From assembly GCA_903927495.1 (NCBI GenBank), contig CAIYNH010000343.1, positions 1 to 5,202 of the forward strand: a DNA stretch of 5,202 bases, given 5' to 3'. The notes under the pieces are model-generated. The model saw only the letters and a program-made list of their open reading frames with translations. It searched no databases and was not told where the DNA came from. Made by a program: the position numbers and the translations under genes. Positions 1 through 5,202 of this stretch are shown here, one piece after another. Position 1 is the stretch's first letter, and every line of letters begins with the position of its first letter. This DNA comes from an uncultured beta proteobacterium (GTDB lineage Bacteria > Pseudomonadota > Gammaproteobacteria > Burkholderiales > Burkholderiaceae_C).

Positions 1-1
1 A

Positions 2-631
2 ATGATCTACGCTGGCCCAGAGTATTCAGATAGTGAAATTGCAAATCAACTAAATATTTGCGGTTTGAAATATAAGATATTGAACGAACCAGAAAAGGAA
101 GCGGCAAAGATGATAGCTCAAGGTGAAATCGTAGGGTGGTTTCAAGGGAGATCAGAAGTTGGTGCGCGCGCCCTGGGCAATAGATCAATATTGGGGGACC
201 CACGGAAAAAGGACAATATTGACATAATAAACACGAAAGTCAAGCACAGAGAGTGGTTTAGGCCCTTTGCGCCGAGTGTGTTGGAGCCGTTGGCAGAAGA
301 ATGGTTTGAATTGGATAGGCCATTACCACATATGCAGTTTACAGTTAATGTGCGTGGTGACAAGCGGGATTTGGTGCCTGCGATTACTCATGTAGACGGC
401 AGCGCCAGAGTACAGACAGTTTCAAGAGAATTCAATCCTACATATTTTAATTTGATATCCGAATTTCACCATCTGACCGGCGTCCCTATGTTGATCGACA
501 CGAGCTTCAACGATGCGGGGGATCCAATTGTAGAAAGTCCTAGAGATGCCATAGATTGCCTTCTAAAGACTGATTTGGATTGTGTCATTCTCAGCAACAT
601 TCTGGTCCGTAATCCAAAATTTTCCCACTAG
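2..631 (+). CDS. Carbamoyltransferase, NodU/CmcH family, C-terminal part (5' truncated by window edge)
   Basis: The 209 visible residues match the C-terminal domain of O-carbamoyltransferases (NodU, CmcH, TobZ). These enzymes move a carbamoyl group from carbamoyl phosphate, through carbamoyl-adenylate, onto a sugar or antibiotic hydroxyl in the cytoplasm. Visible family signatures are GPEYSDSEI at residues 5-13, GWFQGRSEVGARALGNRS at 45-62 followed by ILGDPR, the EWFRPFAPSVL segment at 84-94, HVDGSARVQTV at 130-140, and GVPMLIDTSFN..GDPIV..P at 160-180. The usual family length is roughly 550-620 residues, so the N-terminal Kae1-like domain must lie upstream. The ATG at position 2 is almost certainly an internal Met, because the GPEYS motif normally sits well inside the protein. 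The frame ends in TAG at 629-631, one base before the next ATG, so it is probably co-transcribed with the downstream genes. In this setting the acceptor is likely a sugar nucleotide or glycan unit of a surface polysaccharide (inference). The family assignment is firm; the substrate is unknown. Confidence 0.93.
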   Translation: MIYAGPEYSDSEIANQLNICGLKYKILNEPEKEAAKMIAQGEIVGWFQGRSEVGARALGNRSILGDPRKKDNIDIINTKVKHREWFRPFAPSVLEPLAEEWFELDRPLPHMQFTVNVRGDKRDLVPAITHVDGSARVQTVSREFNPTYFNLISEFHHLTGVPMLIDTSFNDAGDPIVESPRDAIDCLLKTDLDCVILSNILVRNPKFSH

Positions 632-632
632 T

Positions 633-1454
633 ATGAGCAAGCCACAAAAAATTGTAGGTATATCTGACAAAGAGTTTATTTACTATATTACTCGCGCAAA
701 AAATCCGGAGTCTGCACCGATCTTGCTATGCTTCCATGGCTGGAATGGCGCCAACGGCGCGCAAACAAGGGGAGAAAAAGATTATGGCGACACGAATTGG
801 AATACCGTCTTTTTTCTTGATTACTGGGGTTTTAATAGAATGGGGTGTTGGTTTTTGGGCGAGGGTGCCAATTATTTCTTTTTGTCCCTAATTGACTTAA
901 TGATCGAGGAGTTACGTACGAAGCACAACTTAAAGGGGGAGATATATACTTATGGGAGTAGCATGGGAGGGTATGGAGCAGCGTTTCATGGTATCCGCTT
1001 AAAAGTGCCATCAATTGTACTTGATATTCCTCAAACTTGTCTCTTGGGTAATACATACGGTAGATACCATTCGGGAAAGTTACAAGATGTTTTTAGCAAT
1101 GATATTGTTGAGTATGTCAATTCTCTTGCGGGGGTGGATGACTGTGAATCAACCTATATTCACAAATCTTTTTTTGATATATCGACGCTTCTTGAAAGTG
1201 CCGTCGATGAATACAAGCCTATGATTTTCATCAAACAGTCGCGCTTTGATTGCTCGGATGGCGGCAATGGTAATACTTATATAGCCGATCAAACACAGAG
1301 ATTTGTTAATACACTAATTCGTCGGGCTTCACCATTTCAGTTAGTGGTAGAGAATCGAAACGCGCATATAACCACATGGTGGTTGGACGATGCCGTGAGA
1401 TTGATTGGTAATGGAATTTGCACGGTTCAAGGCGAGGGTGATATTAAACTCTGA
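633..1454 (+). CDS. Alpha/beta-hydrolase-fold protein, possible polysaccharide esterase or acyltransferase
   Basis: This 273-residue protein has the layout of a serine alpha/beta hydrolase. A first beta strand leads into HGWNGANG at residues 35-42, which fits an oxyanion-hole loop. The nucleophile elbow is YGSSMGGYGA at 107-116, with Ser110 as the likely nucleophile. An acidic residue around Asp206 or Asp209 (RFDCSDGG) and His245 (NRNAHITTWW) are in the expected order to complete a triad. No signal peptide or membrane segment is visible, so it is probably cytoplasmic. I chose the ATG at 633, one base after the carbamoyltransferase stop. A GTG at 582 in the same frame would overlap the upstream gene by 50 bases and add 17 residues with no family signal. 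Neither start has a good Shine-Dalgarno, which fits translational coupling. The next gene starts on the last base of this stop codon. The GSSMGG elbow recalls hydrolase-like proteins of glycan modification such as Asp2, but I cannot place it in a named family. Removing or adding an acyl group on the polysaccharide or its precursor is a guess from context. Confidence 0.85.
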   Translation: MSKPQKIVGISDKEFIYYITRAKNPESAPILLCFHGWNGANGAQTRGEKDYGDTNWNTVFFLDYWGFNRMGCWFLGEGANYFFLSLIDLMIEELRTKHNLKGEIYTYGSSMGGYGAAFHGIRLKVPSIVLDIPQTCLLGNTYGRYHSGKLQDVFSNDIVEYVNSLAGVDDCESTYIHKSFFDISTLLESAVDEYKPMIFIKQSRFDCSDGGNGNTYIADQTQRFVNTLIRRASPFQLVVENRNAHITTWWLDDAVRLIGNGICTVQGEGDIKL

Positions 1455-3106
1455 TGAAAATGATTGATTCGGGCTGCGTGGACAATATTTTGCAAAATAT
1501 CGCAGATGTTGAGTGTTTTGCATCACACTGTAGTAAATTGTCGGCAAAGGAAAAGGAGGATGTTGCGAGCGGCGTCGTAACATTGCGGAACGGTGAGCAG
1601 TTTAATTTCAATGAGGATCATTCTATTGATTGGTCTTTCAGGTTCAAGTTAGATTCTGCGACAACAAATCTTTACTTTTACTCACTTCATTATGTGGGAT
1701 CGCTTTGCTTGGAGTATATTAATACTGACGACAAGAAGTTTCTAGAGATGGCAATTGGAATATCGCGAAGCTATTTTCACTTTATATCTAACCCTCACAA
1801 TAGAAGGGTTGCTGAGACAAACCGAGAGGGAGGTAGTCGTGATCATGGAACAGTAATTCGCGTAAGTTGTCTTTGTATGTTGTTGAAAATAATCGTCGAA
1901 TCAAATGACTATTATGAATTCACAAGGGATATTGCGAGATATATTATAGATTGTGGCTACTGGCTTGAAGAGGATCAAAACTATCGCACTAATAATCATG
2001 GGCTAATGTCTGATGTATGCTTGGCGCAGATTGGCGTTGTCGTAGGTCAAGAAACTGCGATTGGGAAGAGGTTTGTGGACAAGTCACGTTGGAGGATCGC
2101 GGAGCTGATTCTCGGTGCTTTTTGTTCAGAAGGTTTGGCCAACGAAAATACGATTGGTTATCATCGGTATAATTTGATTAAATACAAGGAAGCTGTAGAG
2201 CTCTTTAAATGCTGGGGATTATATTCAGGAAAATTTGCAGACGTTGCGTATAATGTAATTGACAAAGCGGAGTTTGCGCTGTCTGTATGTGTATGGCATG
2301 ATGGAAGTATTCCACCTATAGGTGATTGGCCAATTCATCCTACGAATTGTGTATCGCGAGATATGCCGTATTTATTTCCGGAAAGTGGTTTTGCTGTTAT
2401 CAAGAATGAAGATTTGTATATTTCCATCATTTGCGGACATCGTGGTACGGCTCATAAGCACGTAGACGACACTTCAATCACTATTCGGTATAGAGGAGTC
2501 GACGTCGTTATTGACTGTGGAAATTTTAGCTTTGATCGTACTTCCCCTTATCGTCAATGTCTAGAATCTTCTTATGGTCATTCCGGTTGTTTTGTTGATT
2601 CGATCGATGGTTTGCTGACAAGTCAGTATCTAGCATTGATTCCTGAGGGCCGTTTTCTCGAGTGGAATGAAACCACGTCGGGGGTTAGTGTCGTGGTGGA
2701 ACTTGCGTTTAAGGGTGTCAATGTAGCGATAACCCGTAAAATCGAAGTCGTTTGGCCCGCGACAATAACTATTGAAGACGTTGTTACCGCAGGTAGTCCT
2801 GAGTTGCTTATTGTGGCGCGGCAGGGTTGGATATTTGGGAAAGATATTTCTAGGAGTTATTGTCATGGGCATGATTATTCAATTCACTTTCCCGGAGATA
2901 CCGTTAGTGCCACTGTTGAATTTAATGATTTTTCGCACGACGATGAACTGACCTTTCATCGTGGATTAATTTCACCAGTTGCTCGGGGTTGGTGTTCTGA
3001 AAAGGATGGTGAAATTGAGCCTACACTAGAATTGTCCCACTATAAGTCCGGAAATTCAATGCGCTTTCTGACAACGGTAAGTCTGTCCTCTAACATAACC
3101 GCGTAA
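1454..3106 (+). CDS. Heparinase II/III family polysaccharide lyase-like protein
   Basis: This 550-residue protein has the two-part structure of heparinase II/III-type lyases, which cleave uronic-acid-containing polysaccharides by beta-elimination. An alpha-helical toroid spans about residues 60-290 and a beta-sandwich about 310-545. Visible active-site candidates are Asn181-His182 in NNHGLMSD (180-187), Tyr236 in ENTIGYHRYN, and His334 in the HKHVDD motif. Zinc-site candidates, by analogy with Pedobacter heparinase II, are His336, Asp354 (VIDCGN) and His376 (YGHSG). All expected positions are occupied, so the enzyme looks intact. Most members are secreted, but the N-terminus here (MKMIDSGCVDNILQ) is polar with no signal peptide, which suggests a cytoplasmic role or an unusual export route. 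The ATG lies within TGATG, overlapping the upstream stop by one base; a second in-frame ATG is two codons on. A GAGGG at 1434-1438 is rather far for a Shine-Dalgarno, so coupling is likely. The gene is AT-rich like its left neighbours. The true substrate cannot be read from the sequence, and editing of the locus's own glycan is inferred. Confidence 0.92.
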   Translation: MKMIDSGCVDNILQNIADVECFASHCSKLSAKEKEDVASGVVTLRNGEQFNFNEDHSIDWSFRFKLDSATTNLYFYSLHYVGSLCLEYINTDDKKFLEMAIGISRSYFHFISNPHNRRVAETNREGGSRDHGTVIRVSCLCMLLKIIVESNDYYEFTRDIARYIIDCGYWLEEDQNYRTNNHGLMSDVCLAQIGVVVGQETAIGKRFVDKSRWRIAELILGAFCSEGLANENTIGYHRYNLIKYKEAVELFKCWGLYSGKFADVAYNVIDKAEFALSVCVWHDGSIPPIGDWPIHPTNCVSRDMPYLFPESGFAVIKNEDLYISIICGHRGTAHKHVDDTSITIRYRGVDVVIDCGNFSFDRTSPYRQCLESSYGHSGCFVDSIDGLLTSQYLALIPEGRFLEWNETTSGVSVVVELAFKGVNVAITRKIEVVWPATITIEDVVTAGSPELLIVARQGWIFGKDISRSYCHGHDYSIHFPGDTVSATVEFNDFSHDDELTFHRGLISPVARGWCSEKDGEIEPTLELSHYKSGNSMRFLTTVSLSSNITA

Positions 3107-3191
3107 GACCGGCCTGTTTGTGAATGAAAACACGCTGATGATCTGAAAAATTGTCTGTGAAGCAACCTTACGTTTGCCGCGCGATGCACGG
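3107..3191. other. Intergenic gap, the only non-coupled junction in the window
   Basis: About 85 bases separate the lyase stop codon from the first ATG of the next gene, while every other junction is 5 bases or less. I looked for a terminator and a sigma70-type promoter and found neither convincingly. The only symmetry is a 6-base inverted pair, CGTAAG at 3102-3107 and CTTACG at 3167-3172, with a 59-base loop, and a weak TGTTT/AAACA stem at 3115-3132. Neither is followed by a T-run. It could still hold a promoter for the two right-hand genes, since it coincides with the start of the rise in GC content. Confidence 0.4.
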
Positions 3192-4313
3192 ATGATAAAC
3201 ATATTTGTCATCTACCCAACTGGGATTAACGTGATCTTGAGGAACATTTGTTTTCTGTGCGCGATTCTTTGGACCGCTTCGAATGCGGCGACTGTGCAGT
3301 ACAAATCACTGCTTGATTTTCAGTCGCAGTCTAGGGTCTTTCGAGGTTTTGGCGGCGATATTGATTGTCGAACGTTAACGCGTTTGCCAACCAAAGTGGA
3401 ATCAGTCAATTTCTACAGTGATCGACGGTCGTCTGTGATCGATCCCCTACTGTATAAGAGATTTCTTGAACTCAGAAAAGTTGTCGCGGATGAAGAGGAT
3501 TTTTTGGCGCGAACAAATACCAAGTTTGTTTCTGCGCCTGTTATCAGCAGAACCGCGATCGCGGACTGTCTTCGTACGCACTTGCTGAAGTTTGCCACTG
3601 ACGACGCTTTTGTTGCTTCGGATGACATTCGTGGTGGCGGTGCGGTGCGGCTGATGTCGGTCACACCGCTGATGTCTTACCTTCTTTTACGCGATGGGTC
3701 TCGCATCACCGAAGCAGACGACAACGAGATCCGAGCCTGGATCCAGCGTCTGATGTCACGCCTTTTGTGGCTGGAAGCAAAATACAAATACGACAACAAT
3801 ATTGAAGACTGGACCGCTGCCGCGTTTGCTCTTGGAGCGGTGGCGCTCAACCAGCCAGAGTTGCTGGAGCATGCGCTAAGCGTGGTCAGAAAGAAGGCTG
3901 GTGCCATTACGGCGGACGGTGTCTTGCCGCAGGAGGTAGCGCGAGGTGCGATGGGTGTTGAGTACAGCCTCTCGGCCACGCAGGCATTGGCCCTAGTAAT
4001 TGCGGTGGCGCAGGCAAACGGCACAAATATTCTGGCGCAGCCGGAGGGGGCGCCAATCTTGCGCATGATGCAGCGCATGGTGAAGACCATCAACGACCCG
4101 CAGAGCTTTTTGGCCCTGACTGATGAGCCGGGTGCCATTGCGCCGGAACATTTTGATCGGCAAGTGATGGGCTGGCTCGAAATCTATTACCGGCAGACCA
4201 GAGACCCGGAGGCACTGCGCGCGATTTGTGCGCGGCGGCCACTGTATTCGTGGCGCACCGGGGGTGACTGGTTTGTGTTTTTTGGACATCCGGACCAATG
4301 CCAAAGCAAGTGA
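3192..4313 (+). CDS. AlgL-like (PL5 alginate lyase family) exported protein with the catalytic His replaced
   Basis: The 373-residue product resembles periplasmic alginate lyases of family PL5 (AlgL), which have an alpha/alpha-barrel fold. The best match to remembered AlgL sequence is the core NNxxxW...ALN..LL (residues 202-226), then DGVLPQEVARG....EY (242-258), then ALALVIAVAQANG (265-277). In AlgL these carry Asn-His, Arg and Tyr of the active site. Here Asn203, Arg251 and Tyr258 are kept, but the His of NNH is Ile204 (ATT at 3801-3803), and the residue after Tyr258 is Ser instead of the usual His. The family is about 360-380 residues, so the length is normal and the frame is intact. A signal peptide is visible: Arg17 and Asn18, hydrophobic ICFLCAILW (19-27), then a likely cut after SNA (30-32). 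I took the first ATG. GTG at 3231 gives a more typical 19-residue signal with GGGA five bases upstream and may be the real start; TTG at 3174 is less likely. The CgeB-like gene follows after 5 bases. Its function could be binding, altered lyase activity, or clearing polymer from the periplasm. Confidence 0.87.
   Translation: MINIFVIYPTGINVILRNICFLCAILWTASNAATVQYKSLLDFQSQSRVFRGFGGDIDCRTLTRLPTKVESVNFYSDRRSSVIDPLLYKRFLELRKVVADEEDFLARTNTKFVSAPVISRTAIADCLRTHLLKFATDDAFVASDDIRGGGAVRLMSVTPLMSYLLLRDGSRITEADDNEIRAWIQRLMSRLLWLEAKYKYDNNIEDWTAAAFALGAVALNQPELLEHALSVVRKKAGAITADGVLPQEVARGAMGVEYSLSATQALALVIAVAQANGTNILAQPEGAPILRMMQRMVKTINDPQSFLALTDEPGAIAPEHFDRQVMGWLEIYYRQTRDPEALRAICARRPLYSWRTGGDWFVFFGHPDQCQSK
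3222..3225 (+). promoter_or_regulatory. Possible Shine-Dalgarno (GGGA) for an alternative GTG start at 3231
   Basis: GGGA lies five bases before an in-frame GTG at 3231-3233. Starting there gives a short basic N-terminus, then ICFLCAILW and a TASNA cleavage region, which is a more standard Sec signal peptide than starting at ATG 3192, where an extra 13 residues precede it. The ATG at 3192 has only a weak CACGG upstream. The motif is short and could be chance. Confidence 0.35.
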
Positions 4314-4318
4314 CTGGC

Positions 4319-5202
4319 ATGCAGAACTTGCGTGTGGCGGCGATCATGGACGAGTTCACGCAAGCCGGATTTGCGCCCGCCTGTGAATTGTTGGCGTTGA
4401 CACCTAGTGATTGGCAAAGCCAGTGTCTTGCAAATTTGCCCGACGTTTTACTGGTTGAATCGGCTTGGTGGGGTGCAGGTAAACACTGGCACCGCAAGAT
4501 CAGTGAAGTCGCGCCAGAGTTGCGCGAACTGCTAACTTGGTGCAAGGCCAACAAGGTCCCGACGGTGTTCTGGAACAAAGAAGACCCTGTGCACTTTGAG
4601 CGCTTTTTGATCACGGCCAGTTTGTTTGACGTAGTGTTCACGACTGAGATCAATTGCATCCTGCTCTACAAACAAGCATTGGGGCACGAGCGCGTGCATC
4701 TATTGCCGTTTGCTTGCCAGCCGGTGGTGCATAACCCGCTGGAGCAGTTTGTTCGGCAGCCGGCGGCGTGTTTTGCGGGGTCTTACTACCTGCGTTTTGC
4801 CGACCGTGTGCAAGACTTGCGCGCCGTGCTCGATGCCACCAGAGCGCTGATGCCGGTGGACATTTTTGACCGGTATTTTGAGAGTGCGGACGCCAATTAC
4901 CGCTTTCCACCGGAGTACCAGCCCTTGATCAAAGGCAGTTTGCGCGTGGATGAGATGCACCGCGCCTACAAGGGCTACCGCTTTGGGCTCAACATGAACA
5001 CGGTAAAGCAGTCGCCCACCATGTTTGCGCGCCGCGTCTTTGAGCTCTTGGGTTCGGGCACGGTGGTGCTGAGCAACGAGTCTGTGGGGGTGCGCGGTTT
5101 TTTTGGCGATGTGGTCTTGTGCGGTGATACCGCCGCTGGCATTGCGCAAGGTCTGACGCCGCTGGTGCAAGACGATGTGTGCCGTGCCCGCCAGGCGCTG
5201 GC
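4319..5202 (+). CDS. CgeB-like glycosyltransferase (DUF3880 / GT-B type), 3' truncated by window edge
   Basis: The frame from ATG 4319 stays open to the window end, giving 294 residues (plus two bases) with no stop. It resembles CgeB/DUF3880-type glycosyltransferases, which are cytoplasmic GT-B enzymes transferring a sugar from a nucleotide donor. Visible signatures in order are VAAIMDEFT (6-14), PDVLLVESAWWG (41-52), IPTVFWNKEDP-like VPTVFWNKEDP (80-90), FDVVFTT (103-109), the LLPFACQP hinge (128-135), CFAGSYY (151-157), and a C-terminal nucleotide-sugar-binding region from NMNTVKQSPTMFARRVFELL (225-244) to SNESVGVRGFFG (252-263). Together these cover the N-terminal Rossmann-like half and much of the second half. 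The start lies 5 bases after the AlgL-like stop, so translation is probably coupled; there is no strong Shine-Dalgarno. GC is markedly higher than in the first three genes. The donor and acceptor are unknown. Context suggests a role in building the polysaccharide on which the neighbouring lyase-like proteins act (inference). Confidence 0.9.
   Translation, partial: MQNLRVAAIMDEFTQAGFAPACELLALTPSDWQSQCLANLPDVLLVESAWWGAGKHWHRKISEVAPELRELLTWCKANKVPTVFWNKEDPVHFERFLITASLFDVVFTTEINCILLYKQALGHERVHLLPFACQPVVHNPLEQFVRQPAACFAGSYYLRFADRVQDLRAVLDATRALMPVDIFDRYFESADANYRFPPEYQPLIKGSLRVDEMHRAYKGYRFGLNMNTVKQSPTMFARRVFELLGSGTVVLSNESVGVRGFFGDVVLCGDTAAGIAQGLTPLVQDDVCRARQAL

Noticed and set aside
133..204. Variation in the carbamoyltransferase signature (SEVGARALG rather than the EFGPRALG type, and IDTSFN rather than NTSFN further on).
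   Set aside because: The invariant parts of the motif are kept and such substitutions are plausible family variation, so no change of function is claimed.
582..632. GTG start at 582 for the alpha/beta hydrolase.
   Set aside because: It overlaps the carbamoyltransferase by 50 bases and adds residues without family signal; ATG 633 directly after the upstream stop is the simpler choice.
3102..3172. Inverted pair CGTAAG/CTTACG and a weak TGTTT/AAACA stem as a possible terminator.
   Set aside because: The 59-base loop, short AT-rich stem and lack of a following T-run make both likely to be chance.
3650..3676. Direct repeat GCTGATGTC occurring twice, about 18 bases apart.
   Set aside because: It lies within coding sequence, is in the same frame and only two copies exist; no array or mobile-element boundary is associated with it.
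3677..5170. Long minus-strand open frames opposite the AlgL-like and glycosyltransferase genes, up to about 189 codons (for example 3677-4138, 4090-4659, 4700-5170).
   Set aside because: They lie antisense to frames with clear family motifs, are rich in Arg, Ala, Ser and His as expected of GC-rich shadows, overlap each other, and show no recognisable domain.
1..5202. CRISPR arrays, tRNA or rRNA genes, insertion sequences, toxin-antitoxin pairs.
   Set aside because: No spaced repeats, transposase motifs, cloverleaf-like segments or small paired genes were seen; the window is almost fully occupied by five polysaccharide-related coding regions.

Overview
The window looks like part of an extracellular or surface polysaccharide (capsule, EPS or O-antigen type) locus of a Gram-negative bacterium. 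Codon use and GC-rich coding at the right end, an AlgL-like predicted periplasmic protein and a CgeB-like glycosyltransferase would fit a proteobacterium, perhaps Burkholderiales. That taxonomic guess is inference only. All five genes lie on the + strand and coding density is very high.

Left block (1-3106, AT-richer; a hand count of one 60-base line at 1681-1740 gives about 38% GC): the C-terminal part of a NodU/CmcH-type carbamoyltransferase, cut by the left edge; a small alpha/beta-hydrolase-fold protein; and a heparinase II/III-type polysaccharide lyase. The junctions are nearly seamless: 1 base between the first two genes, and a TGATG stop/start overlap between the second and third. They therefore look like one translationally coupled operon.

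Middle (3107-3191): the only intergenic gap of any size, about 85 bp, with no convincing promoter or terminator.

Right block (3192-5202, GC rising to about 67% in the line at 4801-4860): a secreted or periplasmic alginate-lyase-like (PL5/AlgL) protein, followed after 5 bases by a CgeB/DUF3880-like glycosyltransferase that runs off the right edge.

Together the genes suggest synthesis and tailoring of a polysaccharide. The glycosyltransferase would build it, the carbamoyltransferase would decorate a sugar hydroxyl, and the hydrolase could add or remove an ester. Two unrelated lyase-fold proteins could cut, edit or bind the polymer. The most notable point is that the AlgL-like protein keeps the family's Asn, Arg and Tyr active-site positions but has Ile where the catalytic His of the NNH motif is expected. 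It may be a pseudo-lyase or a lyase with an altered mechanism. The heparinase-like protein, in contrast, keeps all its expected catalytic and zinc-site residues but has no visible signal peptide.
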